From Bacteroidota bacterium (GTDB lineage Bacteria > Bacteroidota > Bacteroidia > UBA8524): 64,000 bases of DNA. The notes under the pieces are model-generated. The model was given only the letters and a program-made list of their open reading frames with translations, did not search any database and was not told where the DNA came from. The stretch spans positions 1 through 64,000 of the forward strand of contig SBGR01000071.1 of assembly GCA_006226545.1 (NCBI GenBank), read 5' to 3'. Every line of letters begins with the position of its first letter. Position 1 is the stretch's first letter. This document shows, one piece after another, positions 43,595 to 52,590 of the stretch. The position numbers and the translations under genes are program-made.

Positions 43595-44304
43595 CAGGTA
43601 AAATGGGTAAGCCAGAAAATTCGGAAGAAGTTCACTGCTTCCGTGAGCAGGATGCGAACACTCATGCGAGAGAATTGCACATCGCTACGTAAAGATACAG
43701 CAACCGGAACCATCTTCAGACTTTTATTCCGAGAGGCCAAAGCGATAAATTCCATATCGAAAAGGAATCGCTCAATGCGGGTTTTGAGAAACACCTCCTT
43801 ACCTTCTTGATCAAAGCCTTTGAGTCCGCATTGGGTATCGGTAATTGGCAGTCTAAAGACCACCCTGAATGTCCAGCGCAGCACCTTCGAAATCAAGGTA
43901 CGTCGAGCCGGGGTGTTTTCGTAGTAAATATCGTCGCGCGTGCCTACGGCTACGTGGTGCCCGTCTTTCAAGGCTTCATAAACCGCTAACATACTCTCAT
44001 AAGTATAAGGAAAGTCGATGTCGGTATACAGTATATACGTCGATTTCATCTCCTTAACCCCTTGACGAAGGGCGTATCCTTTGCCGTGGTTGGTTGGGTA
44101 GGTGATATACGAAAATGCCGGCCAGTTGTCTTGGAGCATCTGAATATCTGCTTCTTTCAAACCCGCTGAGGAAGCATCGTTAACCAAACAAAGGTGAAAA
44201 TCGTGACCAATCAATTCCTTGAATTCCGAGCTTCTGCGCAAGAGGTCTTGTGCCCAGTTTGTCGGAGGATTATAACACGGAATGACGATGGCTAAGTCGG
44301 GCAT
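43594..44304 (-). CDS. GT2 glycosyltransferase, dolichyl-phosphate-sugar synthase type
   Basis: 236 residues. GT-A fold with LAIVIPCYNPPTNW at the N-terminus, ILYTDIDFPYTYESM (the DxD metal site) and FLFDMEFIALASRNK, as in polyprenyl-phosphate hexose synthases. Compared with the paralogue at 12501 it shares TDIDF/IQDAD-type spacing and lacks any membrane domain. It is expected to load a lipid phosphate with mannose or glucose for the GT-C enzymes encoded on both sides. It abuts the GT-C protein by a 1-bp overlap and follows another after 31 bases. Confidence 0.9.
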   Translation of the reverse strand: MPDLAIVIPCYNPPTNWAQDLLRRSSEFKELIGHDFHLCLVNDASSAGLKEADIQMLQDNWPAFSYITYPTNHGKGYALRQGVKEMKSTYILYTDIDFPYTYESMLAVYEALKDGHHVAVGTRDDIYYENTPARRTLISKVLRWTFRVVFRLPITDTQCGLKGFDQEGKEVFLKTRIERFLFDMEFIALASRNKSLKMVPVAVSLRSDVQFSRMSVRILLTEAVNFFRIFWLTHFT

Positions 44305-44335
44305 GCTGAGGCAAAAAAAGAGCTTTTTTATTAAT

Positions 44336-45682
44336 TTATTGATTGCGGTTACCCTTTTTAGCGGCTTCGTAGTCTGGAGACTGCACCAACTCTTGGTAGT
44401 TTTTAGGGAAGTAAGGGTCTAGCCATATTCTTTCGTACAGCTCCTTGTTCATGCCGTCCCAATGCAGAAGCGTGCTGCGGTACTGCTTGGTTTGAAAGAG
44501 GTTGAGGCTAATAAACAGCAGGCTGAAAGCCATGGGAAACACCAGTTGCGAACGGGTGAATTTGCGTAGCCAAGTCAAACTTAAAGCCAAGGGAATGGCC
44601 AGCAAAGCATAGATGTCGATCATCGGTCTAGAACCAAAGCTGCCACCATACCACCAACACCACCAGCTGTAAACCACCCAAATATAAATCGGTAAAAATA
44701 GCAGGCTTAAGCGAAATGCAGGAGCCACGCGCCAGAGTCGGATAATGCCCAAGAGCGCCACCAACATTACCGGCGTATAGAGCAGCCATCCTTTTCTAAA
44801 GCCAAATAAACCTTTCCAGAGCATGGGTTCGCTAAAGAAAAAGCCTTCATCGCCATACGAATAGAAAATCCAGCTTCCGCTCATGTATTTCCAATACAGC
44901 AATTGCGGACTCACACAAAGCAGTCCCACCAAGGCAATCCACAAAACATGGCTGCTATGCTGTTTTAGTTTTAGCCATTTGGCTTTATCCGGACTGTACA
45001 GCATTGGAATCAGCACCGCCAAGGCATGAATAGGCCTAATCAAGGTGAGCATGCCCAAGGCAAAGCCTATCGCTAACGCATCTTTTCGCTTTGGTTCCTC
45101 GTGCCAGCTCAGGGTGCTTTCCAAAAGAAGAGCGTAGAGGTAGAAGCTATAGACGTGCGACATCAGCCCTTCATCGAAGGTATAGTAGAAGAGGTTGGTG
45201 GCAAAGCCGATGAGGACCGTGCTCAATACAGCCGGGTAAAAGGAGGTATAGCGATTGGCCAGCTTAAAGGAAATGAGCAGTCCTTGGTAGAAGAAGAAGA
45301 GTGCTGAAAGGAGCAAGAAAAAGTAATACGTGCTGTTAAAGCCGTTGCTCTCTTTTCCGCTCATCAAGCTGAAGGCATGTCCCGCTAAAAATGCAGGCGT
45401 ATTCATCAGCGCTACACCCATGGTCATGCGGAATACCGGACCGTTTTCAGCCGGAATCACCCATTCGTAGTGTTGCTTCTCCGTTTCGGGAATGCTCTGC
45501 AAGCTGAGGTCGCGGTAGATAAAGGTAGCGGGCAAGTAACCGTAGTAACTCGACATATCATGCCGAATCACATTTTCTTGCTTGAAGGTATCGAAGTGAA
45601 AGAAACACCATAAAGCAAGGAAGCCGATTAACCCTTTGGTTAACCGGCCCTTGATATGTTCTAATGTGATTTGCTTGATCAT
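44336..45682 (-). CDS. GT-C-like polytopic membrane protein
   Basis: 448 residues with about 10-11 membrane helices. The first external loop carries VIRHDMSSYYGYLPATFIY, where the Asp would be the GT-C acidic residue. An aromatic periplasmic loop WWCWWYGGSFGSRPM follows near residue 345. The family is not certain, but the layout is that of GT39/GT83-like transferases. It overlaps the DUF2723 gene by 4 bp upstream and is followed by the GT2 gene. Its role in transferring a lipid-linked sugar is an inference from fold and context. Confidence 0.7.
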   Translation of the reverse strand: MIKQITLEHIKGRLTKGLIGFLALWCFFHFDTFKQENVIRHDMSSYYGYLPATFIYRDLSLQSIPETEKQHYEWVIPAENGPVFRMTMGVALMNTPAFLAGHAFSLMSGKESNGFNSTYYFFLLLSALFFFYQGLLISFKLANRYTSFYPAVLSTVLIGFATNLFYYTFDEGLMSHVYSFYLYALLLESTLSWHEEPKRKDALAIGFALGMLTLIRPIHALAVLIPMLYSPDKAKWLKLKQHSSHVLWIALVGLLCVSPQLLYWKYMSGSWIFYSYGDEGFFFSEPMLWKGLFGFRKGWLLYTPVMLVALLGIIRLWRVAPAFRLSLLFLPIYIWVVYSWWCWWYGGSFGSRPMIDIYALLAIPLALSLTWLRKFTRSQLVFPMAFSLLFISLNLFQTKQYRSTLLHWDGMNKELYERIWLDPYFPKNYQELVQSPDYEAAKKGNRNQ

Positions 45683-48600
45683 GGCGCTCCGACAGCTGCA
45701 ATCTTCTGAGCTATCTCGCTGGCTTTATCCTTATCGCCATATTTCTCGCATAATTTCGGAATCTCATTCAAGATATAGTTGTTGTAAGCAATCTTGTCTT
45801 GCGCGCCCGGGTAGTCTTTCAGCTTGTATTGCTTCAAGTAAACCACCCAGTCGAGGCATTCCTTGCTTACCTTATCCAATACTGCACCGGCTTCGGCTTT
45901 GGCACCTGCCAGGTAGTATACTTCAGCCATTTCAATGAGGCTTCCATCGTAGGTAAGGTTCTCATGAGGAATATTCTTCTCACAGGCTTTGAGTAAGTCG
46001 ATGGCTTGTTGTTTACGCTCCATGTAAACCATTTCGCGCGCTGTGCGGATATAGGTTCCACGCATCACACGCGGTACCAAACGCATTTTATCGTCCACCC
46101 ACATTTTGCCGTTTTCCATTCCACCCCAAGTGAAGGAATCAACCAGTTGAGCGAACATCTTATCGTAATCGATAAAGCCGTAATCGCGCATACGCATGGC
46201 TTCTTGCGTTAATGGGGTACGGATTGGCACCAAGTGGTAAGTCAATCCATCCAACTGGAAGTATTCTATCAAACCGGCATAGGTTTCTGTAGCGGTGGTG
46301 GTGGTGAAGTAAACCGGACGCTCATAGAAGTTGTTAGCGATAACATCCAACATCACCAATGAGCTACGGGTTAAGCCTTCGGTAGGTATTTCAAAACGAA
46401 TTTGGTCTACAATTCTATCAGCAAACTCCGGACGAACCAATCCGGCTGCCAAGGCTTTCTGCTTGTCTACCGGAATGAAGAACTTCTTGGTTGGCAAGAA
46501 CGATTCTGACTGACCGCCGCGGTTCATCATCTTAGTTCTTGGGTCTTTATCGTTTGCAATAAATTGCATGATTTGCTTCAAGTCGAAGTATTGATTCGGG
46601 TTCTTCACCACGCTATTTCCGGCGTAATACATTACACGGTCGCGTGTACCCGGCCACAATTGCTTGCTAGTGAAGGTAAGTTTGAATGGCTCGCTGTCGT
46701 ATTGTGCTTCGCGGAGGCTCTCCACGTAGTCAGAAGCATTCAGTAGACTCAGGTTCACCACACGTACGTCGGTTCTGAATTTCTCTACGTTCTGCATGTA
46801 CCACAATGGGTAGGTATCGTTATCACCGTTGGTGAAGAGAACAGCATTAGGTTTGCACGATTTCAAGTAGTTGCGAGCGAAGTCGGTGCTCATGTAACGT
46901 CCGGAACGGTCGTGGTCATCCCAGTTTTGTGCACCCAAGATGGTTGGTCCACCAATCAATCCGATGGCGGCAGCCGCACCTAGCGCTAGGTTCTTGCTTA
47001 CCTTCTTTTGTAGGAGGTCGTATAAACCAATCACACCCAATCCAATCCAGGTACAGAATACTTGGAAGGAACCCACAAATACATAGTCACGTTCACGTGG
47101 CTCATATGGCGGCGGGTTGAGGTAGATGATCAGGATAAGTCCGGTTACCAAGAACAGGATACCATTGATTAAACTTCCGTTTTTATCGCCTTTGATCTGA
47201 GCAGCTAAGCCCAAGATACCTAAGATAAATGGCAGCAGGTAATAGGTATTGCGGCTCGGGTTGTTCTTCACCGAGTCAGGCATATTGCTTTGCGGTCCAA
47301 CCAACTGTGCATCGATTGGCTTGATGCCGGTAATCCAGTTGCCATTGAATACATCGATATGCGTTTTACGCAAGCTCTGATCGTCGTTCTGTCGTCCGGC
47401 GAAGTTCCAGAAGAAATAGCGCCAGTACATGTAGTTCATCTGGTATTTCCAGAAGAAGGCCAGGTTATGTTTCATGGTAGGCTTTTGGCCTTCGCGAATA
47501 TTCGCCCATTCTTTATAACCTACTTTATGTGTTTCATCGTTGCTATCGTAGATACGTGGGAAGAACATCAAGTTATTCGGATCGTATTTGATGTCTACAT
47601 CGTAGCCGGCAACTTCGTATTTCGAATCGCCTTTGATGTAGTTGTCTTCGGTTTTCTCTACGCTGTAAATCTGCGTCATGAAGTGCGGGCCATTCAAAAG
47701 TGGACGGTCGCCGTACTGTTCACGGTTTAGGTAGTATACCAAGTTCAACGGGTTCTCCGGGTTGTTCATGTCGATTGGCGTATTGGCTTGGGAGCGAATC
47801 ACCACCATGAAATACGAAGAGTAACCCACGAGCATGAAGGCAAAAGAAAGCAGGATGGTATTCCACATCACTTTGCCTTTGATATGCGTATAGTAGATGC
47901 CACCCACAACAACAACAACCAAGGCTACCAAGAAGAAGATAACACCGGTATTGAAGCCCATGCCCATGCTGTTCACAAAGTAGAAGTCGAATTTAGCAGC
48001 GAGGGTAGGGATGCCCGGGATAATCACCAACTGCACCAAGAAGAGTAGCACGAAGCCGACACCAATGGCGATGATGAGTCCTTTAAGACTGTACGGGTAT
48101 TTTTTAAAGTAGTAAACCAATACAATTGCCGGGATAACCAGCAAGTTCAAGAGATGGACGCCAATCGCTAAACCCACAATATAGCCGATGAAAACCAGCC
48201 ATTTGTTAGCGAAAGGTTTGTCAGAAACGCGTTCCCATTTCAAGATCGCCCAGAAGGTGAACGACATAAAGAAAGAAGATGCCGCGTATACTTCCGCCTC
48301 AACAGCAGAGAACCAGAAGGTATCGGTAAAGGTTAAGCTACAAGCGGCTACCAAACCGGCCAAGACGGTTAGTATGTTTAAGGTAGTGTTGCTGGAACCG
48401 TATTGTTTTTCAATAAAACGCTGAGCGAAATAAGTGGTAATCCAAAAGGTGAACATCACGCACAGCGCACTGGTAGTGGCTGAAACCATGTTCACGGCAA
48501 TGGCTATCTGATGTCCTTCACCGGCAAAAAGGGAGAAGAATCGTCCGATCAACAAGAAAAGCGGTGCTCCCGGTGGGTGAACTACTTGCAATCCGTAGGC

Positions 48601-48726
48601 TGCCGAGATAAACTCGCCGCAATCCCACAAGCTACCGGTAGGCTCCAAGGTGAGGCTGTATACCACCAAGGCAAAAAGAAATGAAAACCATCCGAAGATG
48701 TTATTGAGCAGTTTGAAATTGTTCAT
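45679..48726 (-). CDS. DUF2723 protein, PMT-like membrane O-glycosyltransferase candidate
   Basis: 1015 residues. About a dozen membrane helices in the first 600, then a soluble TPR-rich C-terminus. The N-terminal loop has LEPTGSLWDCGEFISAAYGL, with the Asp and Glu characteristic of DUF2723 and the PMT clan, then HPPGAPLFLLIGRFFSLFA. The human relative TMEM260 carries DUF2723 and is a protein O-mannosyltransferase acting on IPT domains; bacterial members are uncharacterised. The gene is first in a four-gene operon of GT-C and GT2 genes. A degenerate -7 box TATTTTCG lies at 48750-48757, 23 bases before the ATG. Confidence 0.88.
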   Translation of the reverse strand: MNNFKLLNNIFGWFSFLFALVVYSLTLEPTGSLWDCGEFISAAYGLQVVHPPGAPLFLLIGRFFSLFAGEGHQIAIAVNMVSATTSALCVMFTFWITTYFAQRFIEKQYGSSNTTLNILTVLAGLVAACSLTFTDTFWFSAVEAEVYAASSFFMSFTFWAILKWERVSDKPFANKWLVFIGYIVGLAIGVHLLNLLVIPAIVLVYYFKKYPYSLKGLIIAIGVGFVLLFLVQLVIIPGIPTLAAKFDFYFVNSMGMGFNTGVIFFLVALVVVVVGGIYYTHIKGKVMWNTILLSFAFMLVGYSSYFMVVIRSQANTPIDMNNPENPLNLVYYLNREQYGDRPLLNGPHFMTQIYSVEKTEDNYIKGDSKYEVAGYDVDIKYDPNNLMFFPRIYDSNDETHKVGYKEWANIREGQKPTMKHNLAFFWKYQMNYMYWRYFFWNFAGRQNDDQSLRKTHIDVFNGNWITGIKPIDAQLVGPQSNMPDSVKNNPSRNTYYLLPFILGILGLAAQIKGDKNGSLINGILFLVTGLILIIYLNPPPYEPRERDYVFVGSFQVFCTWIGLGVIGLYDLLQKKVSKNLALGAAAAIGLIGGPTILGAQNWDDHDRSGRYMSTDFARNYLKSCKPNAVLFTNGDNDTYPLWYMQNVEKFRTDVRVVNLSLLNASDYVESLREAQYDSEPFKLTFTSKQLWPGTRDRVMYYAGNSVVKNPNQYFDLKQIMQFIANDKDPRTKMMNRGGQSESFLPTKKFFIPVDKQKALAAGLVRPEFADRIVDQIRFEIPTEGLTRSSLVMLDVIANNFYERPVYFTTTTATETYAGLIEYFQLDGLTYHLVPIRTPLTQEAMRMRDYGFIDYDKMFAQLVDSFTWGGMENGKMWVDDKMRLVPRVMRGTYIRTAREMVYMERKQQAIDLLKACEKNIPHENLTYDGSLIEMAEVYYLAGAKAEAGAVLDKVSKECLDWVVYLKQYKLKDYPGAQDKIAYNNYILNEIPKLCEKYGDKDKASEIAQKIAAVGAP

Positions 48727-48760
48727 TGCTGTTTTTGGATAGAACCGTCCGAAAATAGAA

Positions 48761-49534
48761 TTATTTTTTGGTTTGTCGCGCTTCTGCGGCCCGAATGGCG
48801 TCGAGGTCTTCGCGTGCAGGATTGTGTTCTGCCAGCCAAGCCATCATCGCCGCTTCCGCCTTTTTGTAGTTTTCCTCTGCTAACTTGCTGTGGTCTAGCT
48901 TAAAAGCGATGTAGTGAATGGGTTTGCCTTCGGAGCGCCATTTGGTCTCGTAAGTGGTGCGGATACCCAGTTCGGCATGATCTGCGTGGGTTTGGTTGAT
49001 GTTTTCCGTTTTTTCGATGAGCGGCAAGTTCAGGTTCTCCACTACCGCCACGGTGAAGTGGTACAATAGCGGGTCGTCTGTCTTCAAATGAATGGTGCCG
49101 CCGTCTTTTACCAGGCCGGTATACTGACGCAGATAACGCCAAGAGGTAAGTCGTTTTCTGGCTTTGCCCGGCTGCAGGTGAGGATCGGGGAAGGTGATCC
49201 AGATTTCATCCACCTCGTCTTTCGCGAAGTACTTCGAAATCTGGTCGATGTAGGCGCGCATGAACGCGGCATTGTTTCGGCCTTCTTCCATGCAGGTTTT
49301 GGCCCCACGCCACAAACGTGCTCCTTTGATATCCACGCCGATATAATTGCGTTCCGGGTGCATGGCGGAAAGTCCGACCGTATATTCGCCGCGGCCGCAA
49401 GCCAACTCCAAGCAAATCGGATTATCGTTTTTGAACACCTCTTTGTGCCAGGTGCCGGCGATGTTTTCAGGAAACTCGTAGGTATTGCTGAAATGCGCCA
49501 TCTCAGCAAAACGAATCAATTTATTCTTGCCCAT
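48761..49534 (-). CDS. trmB: tRNA (guanine-N7-)-methyltransferase TrmB
   Basis: 257 residues, slightly longer than usual with a charged C-terminal tail. SAM-binding motif CLELACGRGEYTVGLS, second acidic motif NYIGVDIKGARLWRG, and catalytic region EIWITFPDPHLQPGKARKRL (the FPDP loop). It methylates G46 in the tRNA variable loop. The start overlaps the end of menE by 14 bp, so the two are translationally coupled. The 34-bp gap to the DUF2723 gene contains no terminator. Confidence 0.93.
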   Translation of the reverse strand: MGKNKLIRFAEMAHFSNTYEFPENIAGTWHKEVFKNDNPICLELACGRGEYTVGLSAMHPERNYIGVDIKGARLWRGAKTCMEEGRNNAAFMRAYIDQISKYFAKDEVDEIWITFPDPHLQPGKARKRLTSWRYLRQYTGLVKDGGTIHLKTDDPLLYHFTVAVVENLNLPLIEKTENINQTHADHAELGIRTTYETKWRSEGKPIHYIAFKLDHSKLAEENYKKAEAAMMAWLAEHNPAREDLDAIRAAEARQTKK

Positions 49535-50579
49535 ATTTCAACCAACTTGCCTCGCGCAGCACTTTTCCAGATTCGCTGCGGAGCAAAGAAGCGACAAATA
49601 TAATGGCTTTGGGCGCTTTATACTTAGGCAAATGCGACTTCAACTCGAGCAGTAGTTGGGCTTGGTCTAAGGGTTCAGATTCCAGCATCAATACCAAGGC
49701 CTCACCCAGCTGTGGGTCTGGTTTTTTCCAACATGCCAGCTCTCTAGCGATGCCTAGGCTATGGAGGTAGGCGCTAATTTGATCTTCTGCCTCTTCAATC
49801 GCGATTTTAATTCCACCACTGTTCACCACCAAATCGGCTCTGCCTAAAATGCTGAACCCATTTGGGTCTAGTGTAGCGAGGTCGTTGGTTTCAAGCGGAC
49901 GTGCAATGGCACTCGGGCTATCAATGACCAAGGTACCGCGTTCTGATAGTTTAAGCGCCACGCCGGGCAATGGCCGGTATACCGCGCCTTCTTCCCGCAA
50001 GTTGCGCAGGGCGATATGACTGCTGGTTTCTGTCATGCCATAGCTTTGAAGCAGTCGGATATCCAGTTGGTCAACGGCTTGATGTCTTAGGCTTTCGCTA
50101 ATGGGTGCGCCTCCCAAAAGGAGCAGCTCAAAGCGATTGAGTTTTTCTCGCGATTCTTCATCGCTCAAAACTTGCTCTAACTGGTAAGGAACAAGCGATA
50201 GGAAGGTATAAGGGTGATTTGATTCGATTTGAAGCAAAGGGTTGGCGGCAGCTTCTACCACCGTAACCGGCACTTGCCACTCCATCGCTCGAACCAAAAC
50301 CATGGCTCCACCAATTACGTTGGGCTGTAGGGCCAGGAGTAAATGTGCTTGGCGCCGGAGTTGAAAAGCTTCTCCACTGGCTTGTGCACTCCAGGCCATG
50401 TTTTCGCGTGAAAGCAAGATGGTCTTGGGCTTGCCCGTAGAGCCGGAGCTGAAGAATTCAAACTGTTGTTGTCCCTTTAGCCAAGCGCTGCAGAAGGTCA
50501 ATAAAGCATCTGTTCCGCTGTAATTCAGCAGTTCTTCTGCGGTGTATTTTGTTTGCTTATGGTAAAGCGAAAAAGCCAT
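49521..50579 (-). CDS. menE: o-Succinylbenzoate-CoA ligase
   Basis: 352 residues from MAFSLYHKQTKYTAEELL. The frame is open 31 codons further upstream, but that part lies inside the aminotransferase gene, and the ATG at 50579 gives a 1-bp TGATG overlap with its stop. Adenylation motifs: P-loop FFSSGSTGKPKTILLS, A5 YGMTETSSHIAL and A8-like DLVVNSGGIKI. The length is that of the short Bacteroidota MenE enzymes. It would activate o-succinylbenzoate for menaquinone synthesis. The other men genes are not in the window, so the call rests on motif and length. Confidence 0.8.
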   Translation of the reverse strand: MAFSLYHKQTKYTAEELLNYSGTDALLTFCSAWLKGQQQFEFFSSGSTGKPKTILLSRENMAWSAQASGEAFQLRRQAHLLLALQPNVIGGAMVLVRAMEWQVPVTVVEAAANPLLQIESNHPYTFLSLVPYQLEQVLSDEESREKLNRFELLLLGGAPISESLRHQAVDQLDIRLLQSYGMTETSSHIALRNLREEGAVYRPLPGVALKLSERGTLVIDSPSAIARPLETNDLATLDPNGFSILGRADLVVNSGGIKIAIEEAEDQISAYLHSLGIARELACWKKPDPQLGEALVLMLESEPLDQAQLLLELKSHLPKYKAPKAIIFVASLLRSESGKVLREASWLKYGQE

Positions 50580-51838
50580 CAGCGGTATTCCTTGAGCGTT
50601 TCTGCAAAGGAATCGATTTCTTGGAAACTGTTGTAGATATGGGTGCTCACCCGAATGCAATTGACATCGCATTCCGGCACAGCCCTCACAATGAAATGTT
50701 TGTGGTGAAAATGGCGGTAGGCTTCGTTGAAGTCTTTGCCCGGGATGCGGAACGAGACTATGCCGGCATGTGCATTTTTTGGCGTGAGTATGTCGAGTCC
50801 GCCCACTTCTTCAAGCTTGGAATACAGGTGGTCGTTGAGCTGTTTTATTCGCGCCACCACCTTGGTTTTTCCAATTTCATTAAGGAAGTCAACGGCCGAT
50901 ACCACGCCTTTGTAGAGCGACGGGTTTTGTGTGCCGTAGAAGTAGCGCGCGGCTTTGTCTTGCCATTCTTCAATATGCGGATTGGCCGTGAGCAAGGTCC
51001 AGCCCTTGTCTGAATAGCCGCCCACAAAACGCGGATCAACCAAGTCTAGCTTGTCCTTTTTAATGAGAAGGAATCCGGTTCCTTTCGGGCCGAGCATCCA
51101 CTTGTGCGTGCAGGAAGCGTAGAAGTCGCAATTCAGCTCCGCAAAGTTGAGGTCGGTCATGCCCGCCCCGTGTGCACCATCCAAGAAGTATAGGATATTG
51201 TTCTTTTTAGCGATTTCACCGATTTCCTTCACGGGCATGATACGGCCTGTGGTGCAGGGGATATGCGGTATAGCGATGAGTTTGGTCTTTGGGGTGATGA
51301 GTTTTTTCAACTGCTCCAATAAGGCATCATCGCTTAAGTTATAGTCGAGCACTTTCACATTCAGCTTATCTACACGCGCTCTGTTCAGCCAGGGCAGTGC
51401 GTTGCCAACGTGTTCGTGGTTGGAGACGATGATTTCATCGCCCGACTTAAGATCAAGTCCCCAAGCGATGATGTTAATGCCTTCGGTAACGTTTCGGGTT
51501 AGGCAAAGCTCTTCTTCTTGAGCGCCCACGTAGGCTGATAAGGGTTTAAAGGTTTCTTCCCAACCACCGTATTTGGCTTCGGTATTTAGGTAAAGTTCGC
51601 TGTCTTGCACGGCTTTGATCACCTGCATAGGCGAGGGCCCCATGGTTCCGTTGTTCAAAAAATGATGTCCTGCTTTCAGCGGAAACTGCTTCCGTAACTC
51701 AGTCCAGTAGGCTTCAGGTTTGTCCTCTAAACGCGATTGCAGTGGCATTGGAATGCCGGCCTCTGTATTAAAGCCTGTCCAAACCAGTGCGTTGCTCGCT
51801 AAAAATCCTTGCTTAAGAAAACGTCTGCGGGAACTCAT
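50579..51838 (-). CDS. Tat-exported class V aminotransferase-like PLP enzyme
   Basis: 419 residues from the ATG at 51838, chosen because it begins MSSRRRFLKQGFLASNALVW, a twin-arginine (SRRxFLK) signal with a hydrophobic stretch. An upstream in-frame ATG at 51862 would put 8 extra residues before it. The fold is that of isopenicillin-N epimerase and cysteine desulfurase relatives: HFLNNGTMGPSP, TEGINIIAWGL, and the PLP Lys in ASCTHKWMLGPKGTGF. The Tat signal implies export in folded form with its cofactor, unlike most family members. It overlaps menE by one base, an odd pairing of an exported and a cytoplasmic enzyme. Confidence 0.85.
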   Translation of the reverse strand: MSSRRRFLKQGFLASNALVWTGFNTEAGIPMPLQSRLEDKPEAYWTELRKQFPLKAGHHFLNNGTMGPSPMQVIKAVQDSELYLNTEAKYGGWEETFKPLSAYVGAQEEELCLTRNVTEGINIIAWGLDLKSGDEIIVSNHEHVGNALPWLNRARVDKLNVKVLDYNLSDDALLEQLKKLITPKTKLIAIPHIPCTTGRIMPVKEIGEIAKKNNILYFLDGAHGAGMTDLNFAELNCDFYASCTHKWMLGPKGTGFLLIKKDKLDLVDPRFVGGYSDKGWTLLTANPHIEEWQDKAARYFYGTQNPSLYKGVVSAVDFLNEIGKTKVVARIKQLNDHLYSKLEEVGGLDILTPKNAHAGIVSFRIPGKDFNEAYRHFHHKHFIVRAVPECDVNCIRVSTHIYNSFQEIDSFAETLKEYR

Positions 51839-51889
51839 CAACAGCCAAGGTAGCCAATTCAATTATGATTTATAAATTATGAATTTTGA

Positions 51890-52060
51890 ATGGAAAGGAG
51901 CCGAGGGCGGAGGGCAGAGGGCAGAGGGCATGGAGCTGAGGGCGAAGGGCAGAGAGCACAAAGCTTGTCTGTGGGGACGCGACGCCTCGCGAAGGGCAGA
52001 GAGCACAAAGCTTGTCTGTGTGGACACAATGCAAAGTGGGGACGCGATGCCTCGCGTCCC
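51890..52060. repeat. Degenerate GAGGGCAGAGGGC tract, 31-bp direct repeat and palindrome
   Basis: Purine-rich reiterations of GAGGGCAGAG run from about 51890 to 51960. An identical 31-bp sequence occurs at 51943-51973 and at 51990-52020. The block ends with the palindrome GGGACGCGA-TGCC-TCGCGTCCC at 52039-52060, of which a partial copy (GGGACGCGACGCCTCGCG) occurs at 51975-51990. The short ORFs on both strands here are repeat translations, not genes. Confidence 0.85.
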
Positions 52061-52082
52061 TTATTAATTTAAATCCATTCCC

Positions 52083-52519
52083 CACCGGATTGAAATCCGG
52101 TGCCGCTGACGGTTTCTTCAGCAGCACGGGAATTCCATTCCCGTGCAAACGAGCATGATTATCTAGGTCCCTGCCATTGTACATATTCTAACGGCCGTTT
52201 GTCACCGGATTGAAATCCGGGGCCGCTGATGATTGGTTTGTTTAGCACCGCGGGAATTCTATTCCCGTGCCAGAGCGAGCATGGTCATTATGGTCCTGCC
52301 ATTGTACATATTCTAACGGCCGTTTGTCACCGGATTGAAATCCGGGGCCGCTGATGATTAGTTTTTTCAGCAGCACGGGAATTTTATTCCCGTGCAGACG
52401 AGCATGATTATCTAGGTCCCTGCCATTGAGCATATTCTAGTCGCCGTTTGCCACCGGATTGAAATCCGGTGCCGCTGATGAATGGTTTGTTCAGCAGCCC
52501 GTGAATTCTATTCCCGTGT
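52083..52519. repeat. Four-copy REP/MITE-like array with two hairpins per unit
   Basis: Four units begin at 52083, 52203, 52328 and 52452 (spacings 120, 125, 124). Each starts CACCGGATTGAAATCCGG, a perfect CCGGATT/AATCCGG-type hairpin, then GCCGCTGA and a variable stretch. A second hairpin of the form CACGGGAATT-ATTCCCGTG follows. In the first three units the conserved block ATTATCTAGGTCCCTGCCATTG and ACATATTCTAACGGCCGTTTG comes next, with small changes. The fourth unit ends after its second hairpin at 52519. The hairpin arms are conserved while loops and spacers vary. No transposase is nearby. Confidence 0.9.
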
Positions 52520-52534
52520 CATAGATGCATAGTC

Positions 52535-52590
52535 TCACCGTCCAAAAGTCTGAACGTCCGTCTGTCCAACTGTCCATTTATCCGAATGTC
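52535..52590. repeat. Degenerate GTCTGTCCAACTGTCC repeat upstream of anmK
   Basis: About five imperfect 8-9 base copies of GTCCAAAAGTCTGAAC and GTCTGTCCAACTGTCC-like words directly after the palindromic array. A degenerate -7 box TAACTTCG lies at 52612-52619, giving anmK a leader of about 40 bases. Confidence 0.55.

Noticed and set aside
49521-50672. 31-codon N-terminal extension of menE
   Set aside because: It lies within the aminotransferase gene. The ATG at 50579 gives a TGATG coupling and the usual enzyme length.
51870-52433. Short ORFs on both strands within the repeat island
   Set aside because: They are translations of tandem and palindromic repeats and recur with each unit.
52083-52519. 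CRISPR array
   Set aside because: Period is 120-125 bases, the spacers are conserved between units and each unit has two internal palindromes. No cas gene is in the window.
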